DNA from: Candidatus Woesearchaeota archaeon
GTDB lineage: Archaea; Nanobdellota; Nanobdellia; Woesearchaeales; ARS49
DNA length: 64,000 nt
Assembly (NCBI GenBank): GCA_016188265.1
Contig: JACPID010000003.1
Location: forward strand, 17,070 to 81,069
Direction: 5' to 3'
Both the position numbers and the translations under genes were made by a program. Shown here one piece after another: positions 27,262-35,257 of the stretch. Position 1 is the stretch's first letter, and every line of letters starts with the position of its first letter. The notes under the pieces were generated by a model. It saw only the letters and a program-made list of their open reading frames with translations, was not told the origin of the DNA and searched no databases.

Positions 27262-27759
27262 ATGGCAGAAAAAGAAAGCTTAGGAAAAAAAGAAATCCAA
27301 TACGATGGAATTTTCAGCGCAAAAGAACTAATTGAAACAATAAAAGACACTGCATCAGATAAAAAATTTAGCGTAAGTGAAGGAGAACATATTGAAAGTG
27401 TTAAAAAAACAGGAAGATACATCCAAAGAACATTAACCTTAGGAAAAACATTAAGCGATTATGCAAAATTAAAAGCCATTATATCACTGCAATTTTCAGA
27501 ACTAAAAGATACAATAGTTCAAAAAGCAGGAAAGAAAAAAAAATATCAAACAGGAAAATTATACTTAACAATAGAACCATTACTAGTAACAGACTATGAA
27601 GAACGATGGGAAAGCAAACCAGTATTTTTTCTTCTAAGAATGTTCTTTGAAAAAAACATATACAGCCCGCAACTAAAAAAATTCAGAGCAGAAGGGGAAG
27701 AATTAATGGAATTATTATATGAAAACCTCAAAGCTTATCTTAATTTGCAAAAATACTAA
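27262..27759 (+). CDS. Tandem paralogue family, member 3
   Basis: 165 residues with the same three blocks: YDGIFSAKELIETIKD, KKYQTGKLYLTIEPLLVTDY and FLLRMFFEKNIYSPQ, then a helical tail. Divergence between the three members is far beyond recent duplication. Last gene before tRNA-Thr. Confidence 0.65.
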   Translation: MAEKESLGKKEIQYDGIFSAKELIETIKDTASDKKFSVSEGEHIESVKKTGRYIQRTLTLGKTLSDYAKLKAIISLQFSELKDTIVQKAGKKKKYQTGKLYLTIEPLLVTDYEERWESKPVFFLLRMFFEKNIYSPQLKKFRAEGEELMELLYENLKAYLNLQKY

Positions 27760-27796
27760 ATTTTATAAATGATTATTTTATTCTATCTTATTACTT

Positions 27797-27883
27797 GCCT
27801 CCGTAGCATAGTAGCTATTGCGGCTGACTTGTAATATAAATCAAGTTATCAGCAGGTCGGGAGTGCAATTCTCCCCGGAGGCT
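27797..27883 (+). tRNA. tRNA-Thr (TGT) with a 14-nt intron
   Basis: Acceptor stem 7/7 (GCCTCCG with CGGAGGC), discriminator T73 as in archaeal threonine tRNAs, anticodon stem GCTGA with TCAGC, T stem GGGAG with CTCCC. The anticodon loop is interrupted after position 37 by 14 nt (27834-27847); CTTG/CAAG forms the central helix and a 3-nt TTA bulge marks the 3' splice site, a relaxed bulge-helix-bulge. Excision restores a 7-nt loop CT-TGT-AA with the anticodon at 27830-27832. Unusual: the D-loop lacks the GG pair and T-loop position 55 is G instead of T. CCA is not encoded. Confidence 0.88.
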
Positions 27884-27885
27884 CT

Positions 27886-27933
27886 CAAAATTAACAGAAT
27901 TTTGGATCCTCGAAGTGCAAGACACATTCGAGG
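27886..27933. terminator. Back-to-back hairpins after tRNA-Thr
   Basis: Two 7-bp perfect stems, CAAAATT with AATTTTG (27886-27904) and CCTCGAA with TTCGAGG (27908-27933), fill the gap between the tRNA 3' end and the convergent toxin gene. They could stop transcription from both sides. Confidence 0.45.
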
Positions 27934-27935
27934 CT

Positions 27936-28193
27936 TTACTCGTATGCGCGTTCTCGCTTATCAATATCTGAAATGAAAAGAATATTTTTCTCATAGAGCA
28001 CGCAGTACTGTATCCTGTAATCCCCCACACTGACCCGAAATATTTTCTCTTTTCTGTTGACAACTCTTTTGATATCTGCTGGAAACGGATCTTCTGCGAG
28101 TTTCTCAATTCTTTGAATAATTCTTTGGGCTAATTGTTTATCTGCCTTTTTAAGAAAGTGGTGTGCGAGTGAAGACAACTCAACATTAAACAT
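27936..28193 (-). CDS. RelE/ParE-family toxin
   Basis: 85 residues with the RelE fold pattern: HHFLKKADKQLAQRIIQRIEKL helices, EDPFPADIKRV, FRVSVGDYRIQYCV strands and a C-terminal DIDKRERAY. The upstream gene at 28196 is its antitoxin, ending 2 bp away. GC content here is visibly above that of surrounding genes, in line with horizontal acquisition next to a tRNA gene. Confidence 0.83.
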   Translation of the reverse strand: MFNVELSSLAHHFLKKADKQLAQRIIQRIEKLAEDPFPADIKRVVNRKEKIFRVSVGDYRIQYCVLYEKNILFISDIDKRERAYE

Positions 28194-28195
28194 AT

Positions 28196-28396
28196 TTACA
28201 AACCAAGTTCTCTTTTAAGTAGTGAAAGAGAAGTTGTTTTACCTTGCTTGAGTTCTTTAAGACTCTGATCAAAACGCTTACCTTCTTCAATGGTCATAAT
28301 GGTATCTGGATCAAACATGTGCTTCTTTATGAATTCTACTTCCTTCTTAATGTGTTTAAGTTCGGTATAAACTTTCTCAAGTATCGCTTCTGCCAT
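28196..28396 (-). CDS. RelB-like antitoxin
   Basis: 66 residues: an N-terminal helix (LEKVYTELKHIKKEVEFIKK) and a C-terminal wrapping region (MTIEEGKRFDQSLKELKQGK) typical of small archaeal antitoxins paired with RelE. Located directly upstream of the toxin in the same operon. Confidence 0.75.
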   Translation of the reverse strand: MAEAILEKVYTELKHIKKEVEFIKKHMFDPDTIMTIEEGKRFDQSLKELKQGKTTSLSLLKRELGL

Positions 28397-28492
28397 ACTT
28401 GATTACTAAATATCTGAGTTTTTAAACCTTACGCCCATCTTTGTTTGTTCTTAAAGAAAAAGGCCGGATAGAATTCTTGATGTGCCAATGTT

Positions 28493-29149
28493 TTAGTGTT
28501 TCATTTTTGCATCTGCCTGTTCTTTAACAAGATTGAATAGAGTGTCCAAAATTTGTACAGGCACTGTAACACCCATATCTCGTTTCAATTGTTCAAGGAA
28601 ATCTCCTAAATCAAATAGCGCGCGTTCTCGGCCTAATTTAACTTGATTTTTTGCCTCGTCAATGAGAATTTGCCAATTAATTGATCGGGATTCAATTATT
28701 TTTCTTGCATCATCCTTGTCTTTCAACCTGTCAGTTGCGCATTTCATCAAGATGATATCGTGAGAATCTGCTATTCTCAATGATAAAGTATCTCCGAATT
28801 GATGTGTTGCGCTTGCACGTTCCTGCATAGTTTTAGAGAAAACAAAATCAATCACGTCCACAACAAATAAATCAAATCTTTCGTTCCCTAATGTAAACAT
28901 TTCAGGCTGGTCTTTTTTCCCGCCATAAACGCGAAATGCGTCCATTCCTTTATACCCAAGTGCAGTAAGTGCTTTCTTAAAAATTTCGCGATCCTTCATA
29001 TTCTCAAAAACAATATCAACATCAAGTGTTGCATCTTTAATACCTTGGAACATCATTGCAGTTCCACCAATTGCATACACTGTTACGTGCTTAGACAATT
29101 TCTGTGCAATCGCTAAAAGCAGGCGCTGTTGTGCTTCAATGGTAATCAT
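28493..29149 (-). CDS. AbiEii-like nucleotidyltransferase (putative type IV toxin)
   Basis: 218 residues with a minimal nucleotidyltransferase core: IGGTAMMFQG, then LDVDIVF as the DxD metal motif near residues 43-45, and a later FDLFVVDVIDF strand carrying another Asp. Helical C-terminus. Overlaps the upstream winged-helix gene by 4 bp (ATGA), the order of abiEi-abiEii modules. Such enzymes add nucleotides to tRNA or other targets. DUF6036-type non-toxin relatives are the main alternative. Confidence 0.72.
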   Translation of the reverse strand: MITIEAQQRLLLAIAQKLSKHVTVYAIGGTAMMFQGIKDATLDVDIVFENMKDREIFKKALTALGYKGMDAFRVYGGKKDQPEMFTLGNERFDLFVVDVIDFVFSKTMQERASATHQFGDTLSLRIADSHDIILMKCATDRLKDKDDARKIIESRSINWQILIDEAKNQVKLGRERALFDLGDFLEQLKRDMGVTVPVQILDTLFNLVKEQADAKMKH

Positions 29150-29766
29150 GCATATGCCTCCAAATCTGATTTGTTAAATGGCAGATATACTCTCCAACGA
29201 TTCTCTATCTCTTTAAAATCCTTTGATTTAAGCCCAGGAATCAAATATCTAAATGCGTATTCCTTTTTTGGCAAAGAAAGATTACGAAACCTGCCACTCA
29301 TTCTTCGAGTGCGCATAATTGTACGTGCAAGATCATAAAGTGCACCAATCTGTCGTTCACAATAATTTCCTTTTGAAATCCGATATAAAACATCCCAATC
29401 TATTACTTTCTTAAATAATACAAGTGCTGATAGAATTGTTCTAAGACTATCTCTTTTAACTGCATAAACTAATATCTCTTCTGGCGTTGGAGTCTTTCCA
29501 TAAAATCTATGAATTACTCCCACTGCAAGCTTGATTGGGGAAATCTTATTGAGCAGCTCCTCATAACTTGTTCCACCTAACTTATTTTCAAAAGATATGG
29601 AGTATATACGATTGCCACTTGGAAAGCGCGCAGTTTTGACGTATCCTGCCTTTCGTAGACGGTGAATGTAATAGACGGCCTGCGGTCTACTAATGCCTAA
29701 AACCGACATCACAGATTGCAGTGTATGTACGCCTTCAAGTCGTTTAAACAATTCTTCTTTATGCAT
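29146..29766 (-). CDS. AbiEi-like winged-helix protein (putative antitoxin)
   Basis: 206 residues. The first ~60 form a winged helix (TLQSVMSVLGISRPQAVYYI, recognition helix, then wing YVKTARFPSGNRIYSI). The rest is helical with a basic stretch (TRRMSGRFRNLSLPKK). It starts the two-gene unit with the nucleotidyltransferase and should both repress the operon and oppose the partner. Codon use (more CGC/GCG) differs from the host's AT-rich style. Confidence 0.68.
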   Translation of the reverse strand: MHKEELFKRLEGVHTLQSVMSVLGISRPQAVYYIHRLRKAGYVKTARFPSGNRIYSISFENKLGGTSYEELLNKISPIKLAVGVIHRFYGKTPTPEEILVYAVKRDSLRTILSALVLFKKVIDWDVLYRISKGNYCERQIGALYDLARTIMRTRRMSGRFRNLSLPKKEYAFRYLIPGLKSKDFKEIENRWRVYLPFNKSDLEAYA

Positions 29767-29908
29767 AAATTAAATGTAGCTAGATTAATATATAAAGGTT
29801 GCTATTTTTATCAAAAATAAGTTAAATATAGAGGTAATGATATTTAAATACAGAGCTTATAAATAAAACTGCTGAAATTGATTTGTGACAATAACTTCAA
29901 ATAACAAT

Positions 29909-29917
29909 CTTTATAAA
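29909..29917 (+). promoter_or_regulatory. TATA box for the oxidative-stress genes
   Basis: CTTTATAAAA is a strong archaeal TATA box; initiation near 29935-29940 would give a short leader containing the GGAGGG ribosome-binding site at 29960-29965. Confidence 0.5.
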
Positions 29918-29972
29918 ATAATTGAGTTAACTATCGTTATTATCTTGTTAAAATATCATGGAGGGATTAAGT

Positions 29973-30497
29973 ATGAGTGTAAAAATAGGACAAAAAGTTC
30001 AAGATTTTAAAGCAAAAGCATATCAAGCAGGGAATTTTGCAGATATTAAATTATCACAATTCAAAGGCAAATGGGTAGTATTATTTTTTTATCCTCTGGA
30101 TTTCACATTTATTTGCCCAACTGAAATTAAAGGTTTCGGAGAAAAAGAAAAAGAATTTAAAAAACTAAATGCAGTAGTTATAGGAGCAAGCACTGACAGC
30201 GAATTTTCCCATAAAAACTGGTTTGAAAGAGACTTGCCTGAAGTAAAATTTCCAGTTATTGCAGATACAACACGTGCAGTAAGTGAATTGTTCGGTGTTT
30301 TAAAAGAAGATCAAGGCATTGCATTCAGAGGAACATTTATAATTGATCCAGAAGGAATGCTTAGATACATGGTTGTTTCAGATTTAAGCGTAGGCAGAAG
30401 TGTTCAAGAAACATTAAGAATACTGCAAGCATTACAATCAGGAGAACTTTGTCCTGTTGAATGGAAGCCTGGAGAACAAACACTAGGCAAAGCATAA
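29973..30497 (+). CDS. 2-Cys peroxiredoxin (AhpC/Prx)
   Basis: Reduces hydrogen and alkyl peroxides using thioredoxin-type reductant. Peroxidatic Cys is in DFTFICPTE (about C48 from this start), resolving Cys in GELCPVEW near C160. I chose ATG 29973: the GGAGGG at 29960-29965 stands 7 nt before it, whereas the upstream ATG 29958 overlaps that site. The 174-residue length suits the short AhpC class. Followed by superoxide dismutase and thioredoxin reductase on the same strand, which form a coherent peroxide and superoxide defence set. Confidence 0.93.
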   Translation: MSVKIGQKVQDFKAKAYQAGNFADIKLSQFKGKWVVLFFYPLDFTFICPTEIKGFGEKEKEFKKLNAVVIGASTDSEFSHKNWFERDLPEVKFPVIADTTRAVSELFGVLKEDQGIAFRGTFIIDPEGMLRYMVVSDLSVGRSVQETLRILQALQSGELCPVEWKPGEQTLGKA

Positions 30498-30512
30498 GGA
30501 GGTATTACTAAA

Positions 30513-31100
30513 ATGGTTGAAGCAAAAAATTTTGATCATTTAATTGGAAGATTAAAAGGAATAAGCGACAAGCAATTACAAGCTCATTTTGGATTATATC
30601 AAGGTTATGTTAAAAAACTAAATGAAATAAGAGAAAAACTTGCAAAAACAGACACTTCATTAAGCAATTACTCATTCGGAGATTTTAGCGAACTTAAAAG
30701 AAGAGAAGCAGTTGCATTTAATGGAACTTATTTGCATGAATTATACTTTGAAAACTTAGAGTTAAAAAAAATACCATCTCAAGAATTAAAAAAAGCAGTT
30801 GAAAATGCCTGGGGAAGTTGGGAAAAATTTGAAGCAGACCTAAAAGGAAGCGCCGCCTCAACACCAGGATGGGTTGTTGTAACGTGGGATTATACTGACA
30901 AAAAACTACACACTTACATTTTATTTGAACACCACATAGGGCTTCCAGCACACCAATATATTGTACTAGCACTTGACTGCTGGGAACATGCATTTATGAT
31001 AGATTATGGAACAAACAAAGCTGACTATCTCAAAGCATTCTTAGAGAATGTAAATTGGGAAGTTGTTAATAAAAGGTTTAAGAACGCATCAAATTGCTAA
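30513..31100 (+). CDS. sod: Fe/Mn superoxide dismutase
   Basis: Converts superoxide to peroxide, feeding the upstream peroxiredoxin. 195 residues with metal ligands in expected places: His25 (LQAHFGLYQGYV), His75 (YLHELYF), Asp155 and His159 (ALDCWEHAF). The second ligand context is YLHELYF rather than the usual NHSLFW-like form, so it belongs to a diverged branch. A GGAGGT site precedes the ATG, 16 bp after the peroxiredoxin stop. Iron versus manganese cannot be decided. Confidence 0.9.
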   Translation: MVEAKNFDHLIGRLKGISDKQLQAHFGLYQGYVKKLNEIREKLAKTDTSLSNYSFGDFSELKRREAVAFNGTYLHELYFENLELKKIPSQELKKAVENAWGSWEKFEADLKGSAASTPGWVVVTWDYTDKKLHTYILFEHHIGLPAHQYIVLALDCWEHAFMIDYGTNKADYLKAFLENVNWEVVNKRFKNASNC

Positions 31101-31133
31101 AATTTTAAAAATAACTAAAAACTTTTTAGAAGA

Positions 31134-32066
31134 ATGTATGATGTTTTAATTGTTGGAGCAGGAGCAGCAGGACTAACTGCGGCAATTTATACTTGTAGAA
31201 AAAATTTGAAAACAGCAGTTATCAGCTTGGATATTGGTGGACAAACAAATCTTACTAATCATATTGAAAATTACCCCGGAGTTAATGCAATGCCAGGACC
31301 TCAATTAATGCAGAAATTTCAAGAAAATGCCTTAAATTTTGGTGCTGAGATTATTCCTGGAAAAGTAATTCATATAGATAAAAAAGATGATTTATTTGAA
31401 GTACAGTTAGCAAATGGTGAGAAAAATCAAACAAAAGTTGTAATACTTGCATTTGGAAAAGTTGCAAGAAGCCTAAATATCCCTGGAGAAGAAAAATTCT
31501 TTGGCAGAGGAGTAAGCACTTGCGCTACATGCGATTCTCCGCTTTATAAAAATAAGATTGCTGCAGTTGTTGGCGGGGGAAATTCAGGTGTTGAAGCTGC
31601 ATTGGAACTAGCAAGTATAGCAAAAAAAGTATACTTAATACACAGGCATCAAAAACTAAAAGCAGATGAAATAACTGTGAAAAAAGTTGAGAAACAACCA
31701 AATGTAGAAATAATATTAAACAGCCAACCAACAGAAATAATTGGAGATAAATTTGTAACAAGCATTATTGTCGAAGATGTTAAAACAAAAGAAAAAAAAG
31801 GCTTACACATTGATGGGGTATTTGTAGAAATAGGTTATGTAGTTGATACAAGCATGGTTAAACACTTAGCAAAGTTAAATAAAAGAAATGAAATAATTAT
31901 AACCGACAAATGTGAAACAAGCTGTCCTGGATTATTTGCTGCTGGAGATGTTACAACAATGCCATTTAAACAAACAGTTATTTCAGCAGGAGAAGGAGCA
32001 AAAGCAGCATTACAGGCATATTATTATTTAACAGGAGGAAAAGGTTCTACAATAGACTGGACATAA
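31134..32066 (+). CDS. trxB: Thioredoxin reductase
   Basis: FAD/NADPH flavoenzyme reducing thioredoxin-like proteins. FAD motif GAGAAGL at residues 8-14, redox pair CATCD (C130, C133), NADPH motif GGGNSGVEAA, and C-terminal CPGLFAAGDVTTMPFKQTV. Full-length at 310 residues. Sits 33 bp after sod and should recycle the peroxiredoxin. The two-hairpin element follows the stop by 3 bp. Confidence 0.94.
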   Translation: MYDVLIVGAGAAGLTAAIYTCRKNLKTAVISLDIGGQTNLTNHIENYPGVNAMPGPQLMQKFQENALNFGAEIIPGKVIHIDKKDDLFEVQLANGEKNQTKVVILAFGKVARSLNIPGEEKFFGRGVSTCATCDSPLYKNKIAAVVGGGNSGVEAALELASIAKKVYLIHRHQKLKADEITVKKVEKQPNVEIILNSQPTEIIGDKFVTSIIVEDVKTKEKKGLHIDGVFVEIGYVVDTSMVKHLAKLNKRNEIIITDKCETSCPGLFAAGDVTTMPFKQTVISAGEGAKAALQAYYYLTGGKGSTIDWT

Positions 32067-32069
32067 TAA

Positions 32070-32158
32070 TAGAAAACGAAATAAATAATAGGGCAATAGT
32101 TTCGTTTTCTAAATAGTACGCGCCATAAAGAGTGTCCTACAAATTATGGCGCGTACTA
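32070..32158. repeat. Two-hairpin intergenic element, copy 2
   Basis: Nearly identical to 16943-17030. Stem 1: 32070-32081 with 32100-32111 (12 bp); stem 2: 32114-32128 with 32144-32158 (15 bp). Loop 1 reads TAGGGCA (32089-32095), one base changed from copy 1; loop 2 keeps TGTCCTA (32133-32139). The changed base still pairs as G-U in plus-strand RNA. It begins 3 bp after trxB. Confidence 0.85.
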
Positions 32159-32199
32159 TAAGCAAAAATATAAAAATACTTGAAGATTATTAACACATA

Positions 32200-32661
32200 A
32201 TGAATAAAAAGATTTATCAGGCGTATAAGAAAAAATACACTTCACTGCCTAATTTTGAAGTGCTTGATCATGAATTTGAAATAAGCAGTATTGAGAGTGA
32301 ATTGTTTGTATTAAGGCAGATTAGAAAAAAAGCCGGAGAACGCATTGAAGGCTTTATAAAATTCATTGAAGAAATTCTTCAGCCAGAAGGAGCTTCATTT
32401 TCTTCTATGTATGAATGTTTGTGTTTTGATGACACTGAAAAAAAAGCAATGCTAGATATTTATAAAAAAATGATGATTCTTCACAGAAGCCTAGTATCAG
32501 CAGATATTGCACTTGACAATAAGCAAGATGTTGAAGTAATTAAACTTGTAACTAAAGAATGGCCAGTTCTAAGCAAAAAATTGCTTCCTTATGTGGAAAA
32601 GATTAAAAAACACTGGCATGAATTAAGAGAGACAAAAGAAATACTAGATTATCTACAATGA
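32200..32661 (+). CDS. Hypothetical helical protein upstream of adk
   Basis: 153 residues, all-helical and charged (FEISSIESELFVLRQIRKKA start), no signal peptide. Its stop overlaps the adk start by 4 bp, so the two are co-translated. No family recognised. Confidence 0.6.
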   Translation: MNKKIYQAYKKKYTSLPNFEVLDHEFEISSIESELFVLRQIRKKAGERIEGFIKFIEEILQPEGASFSSMYECLCFDDTEKKAMLDIYKKMMILHRSLVSADIALDNKQDVEVIKLVTKEWPVLSKKLLPYVEKIKKHWHELRETKEILDYLQ

Positions 32662-33278
32662 AAATAATACTAATGGGCCTGCAAGGTAGTGGCAAAGGCA
32701 CTCAAGCAAAAAAAATAAGCAAAAAATATAATATTCCACATATTTCCACAGGAGATATGCTTCGAGCAGAAATTGCAAAGAAAACTGCTTTAGGTGAAAG
32801 AATTAAATCAATACAACAAGGAGAACTTGTTCCTGATCCAGTTATTATTGATGTAATAAAAGATCGCATCAATCAATTTGATTGCAAAAATGGGTTTATA
32901 CTTGACGGCTTTCCAAGAACAATACAGCAAGCAAAATCACTTGATAAAATTGTAAGTGTTGATTACGTAATTGCTTTAGAAATACAGGATAGTGTTGCTA
33001 TTGAACGATTAAGTAAAAGAAGCCAGTGTAGAAAATGCAATTATATTTATGGAGCAAATCAAAGACTAAAAAATAATATTTGTAAGTTCTGCAGTGGAGA
33101 AGTTTACACAAGAAAAGACGATTACCCTGAAGCTATTAAAAGAAGACTTGAAATTTACCACAAAGAAACTGAGATAATACTACGCTATTATGAAAATAAA
33201 AATTTACTTTACAGAATTAATGGAGAAAGAAGTGTAGAAGAAGTATTTGATGATATTACAAGTATATTAAAAAAATAA
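32658..33278 (+). CDS. adk: Adenylate kinase, zinc-LID bacterial type
   Basis: Interconverts ATP+AMP and 2 ADP. P-loop GLQGSGKG at 7-14, NMP-binding STGDMLR, DGFPRT, and a LID domain with a four-Cys zinc site (C124, C127, C142, C145). This is the bacterial/eukaryotic long form, unlike the trimeric AdkA of most euryarchaea, and probably came by transfer. 206 residues. Confidence 0.93.
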   Translation: MKIILMGLQGSGKGTQAKKISKKYNIPHISTGDMLRAEIAKKTALGERIKSIQQGELVPDPVIIDVIKDRINQFDCKNGFILDGFPRTIQQAKSLDKIVSVDYVIALEIQDSVAIERLSKRSQCRKCNYIYGANQRLKNNICKFCSGEVYTRKDDYPEAIKRRLEIYHKETEIILRYYENKNLLYRINGERSVEEVFDDITSILKK

Positions 33279-33284
33279 TAGTAA

Positions 33285-34265
33285 CTAAAATAACTGTCTC
33301 ATATATTCTGTTGCATAACATCCAGGCTCAAGGATAAATTCAATTGTAAATTTATTTTTTCCCTGAAATTCTTCATCAGGCTCTAGTTTGCTGAGTTTTA
33401 TTTTTGAAGCATAGGCAAGAATTTTCCTCTCACCGCCAATTAAACTAATGACAGGAATTTCTCTTATTACAAAACTTTGAATATTAATATTATCTTTATC
33501 AAAAATTAACTGAACTATGCTATTTTGTTGAGAAGAAAGCTCAGTGCCAAATCCAACTAAAGGAAAAGTTGATTCTATTGTTGGTTTATTTTTTTTTATC
33601 CAATCATTAACACATTGATTCCAAACATAAGATTGATATGCATTTACTAAAATTAACAATTCATTTTTAGGAATTTTTTGCAAAGTATTAACAAACTGGC
33701 CAGGATATTTTTCTAAAAAATCAGTTAATTTTTGCGAAGTAATGCTATTTTTTTGCTGAATAAGCCTAACTGCTTCCGAAAAGTTCTTCTGAATTAATGC
33801 CCTGCCTATCAAATGATTATAGTTTCCAAATCTTTGCTCTCCATAATAATTAATAAAACTATCTCTTTTTTCAGGAAGATGAAGAATGTTTCTTACTATT
33901 ATCTTAAAATAATTACCTTTTAGTTGACCTAAAAAAACAGGCTCTTCAGATCCGCCTAAAATAAAAATTTTAATATCTTTATGAGAAAATAATTTTAATT
34001 TTGAAGCAAATCCAACAGGAACAGAACACAATTGTTTTGTTATTGCATGACGGTCTTTTAATCCTGCATAACCAATTAGTTTTATAGGAATTTTAATATT
34101 TCGAGAAATAATTTTAATTGCATTAAAGGTTGTCTGATCTTTTTTTTCAAGCCAAAAAACACAATATTTACCTTCAATTTTAGGAGTTATAACAGGAATT
34201 TCTTCAACATAAAAATCAGTTAATTTATGTTTAATAACATATTTTTCCAATATTGTTTTTAACAT
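33285..34265 (-). CDS. truD: tRNA pseudouridine(13) synthase TruD
   Basis: Makes pseudouridine 13 in tRNA. Motif I is AGLKDRHAITKQ with catalytic Asp71; the TruD-specific NAYQSYVWNQCVNDW motif follows. 326 residues, a little shorter than most archaeal TruD (350-450), so the insertion domain is reduced. Convergent with adk. Confidence 0.87.
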   Translation of the reverse strand: MLKTILEKYVIKHKLTDFYVEEIPVITPKIEGKYCVFWLEKKDQTTFNAIKIISRNIKIPIKLIGYAGLKDRHAITKQLCSVPVGFASKLKLFSHKDIKIFILGGSEEPVFLGQLKGNYFKIIVRNILHLPEKRDSFINYYGEQRFGNYNHLIGRALIQKNFSEAVRLIQQKNSITSQKLTDFLEKYPGQFVNTLQKIPKNELLILVNAYQSYVWNQCVNDWIKKNKPTIESTFPLVGFGTELSSQQNSIVQLIFDKDNINIQSFVIREIPVISLIGGERKILAYASKIKLSKLEPDEEFQGKNKFTIEFILEPGCYATEYMRQLF

Positions 34266-34329
34266 AAAAAGCTAAACATATATTCTTATTTATAAATGTC
34301 TAGAAAGATATTAAAAAGAGTTTAAATTA

Positions 34330-34527
34330 ATGCTTTTCATGCAATCATCAATTGACCCATATGATTCACAGTATTACTTCAACATAAAAATACCTATAAA
34401 TGAACACTTGATACCTGCTATAAAAAAAATAACAAATTTAGAAGACAAAAAACAACGTAAGGAAAGAAAAAAAGAAATAGAAAAAGAAGCAACAGGTTTA
34501 GGAAAAATTCTCGACTTATACATCTAA
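34330..34527 (+). CDS. Small hypothetical protein
   Basis: 65 residues: a beta-like start (YYFNIKIPI) and a strongly charged helix (KKQRKERKKEIEKEA). Host-like codon use; it fills the gap between two minus-strand genes. No family. Confidence 0.45.
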   Translation: MLFMQSSIDPYDSQYYFNIKIPINEHLIPAIKKITNLEDKKQRKERKKEIEKEATGLGKILDLYI

Positions 34528-34554
34528 CTTTGCGTGGTAAAGATAAGTATATGC

Positions 34555-35202
34555 TTAAATTCCCAGCCAAGCAACTAAAATATGGCCTATAAAACCTGCA
34601 AAAAGAGGAATTAACAAATTATCATCTATTTTTGTAACAACAGTCTCTACAAAAGTTGCTGTAAGAGCCATTAAAACAATAGGTATCCAAAGAATATCTC
34701 CGTGAGGTAAAATTGAATCAAGCCACCAAATATCAGAACGTAAGAAAATAATTCCTACAACAATATCAATAAAAAATTCAGCTAAAATCCCCTCCAGCGC
34801 TTTTCTTTTTCTGTACAACCAAATACTGCCAAAATATTTTCCAACTATTGCAGCTGACAAATCACCAAAAGTAGTCATAAGAATTGCACTTACAGCAACT
34901 CTTAAATCAAAAACAGCTAAACAAATAATTGCACCTAAAAGAAAAAAAATCTCACCACCCAAACGTTGCTGTTCGCTTTTTCTTTTAAAACGTTTCCAAA
35001 AATAAGAAACAACCGGAAGCTTTGCTTTTAACTCAATACGAACATATTCAAACTCTATCAATATGATTAACAAAAATGCTAAAGCAAGAAGCGCTATACC
35101 ACGATTAAATACTTGAGCAAAAAAACCATAAATAACTAAAAAAAGTATTGAAAGTAGATGAATTACTTTTCTTCCAACTTCTTGCTGAAAATCCCAAGGC
35201 AT
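34555..35202 (-). CDS. Dolichol/phytol kinase-like CTP-dependent lipid kinase
   Basis: 215 residues, about 6-7 membrane segments. Family marks: GRKVIHLLSILF at the N-terminus, GDLSAAIVGKYFG in the middle and RKRKALEGILAEF. These fit the SEC59/VTE5/CdsA-like group that phosphorylates polyprenols or phytol with CTP. It may supply lipid phosphate for the membrane glycosyltransferases in this window. Confidence 0.75.
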   Translation of the reverse strand: MPWDFQQEVGRKVIHLLSILFLVIYGFFAQVFNRGIALLALAFLLIILIEFEYVRIELKAKLPVVSYFWKRFKRKSEQQRLGGEIFFLLGAIICLAVFDLRVAVSAILMTTFGDLSAAIVGKYFGSIWLYRKRKALEGILAEFFIDIVVGIIFLRSDIWWLDSILPHGDILWIPIVLMALTATFVETVVTKIDDNLLIPLFAGFIGHILVAWLGI

Positions 35203-35257
35203 TAAATTAAAAACAAAACAATATTATATAAAAGTATCTCTATACACTAAAATTCAT

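Noticed and set aside
27815-28108. Frameshifted second toxin gene
   Set aside because: This reading overlaps the intact RelE gene in another frame and crosses the tRNA, so it is a shadow.
16943-32158. CRISPR array made of the twin hairpins
   Set aside because: Copies are 15 kb apart, with no regular spacers and no cas genes.
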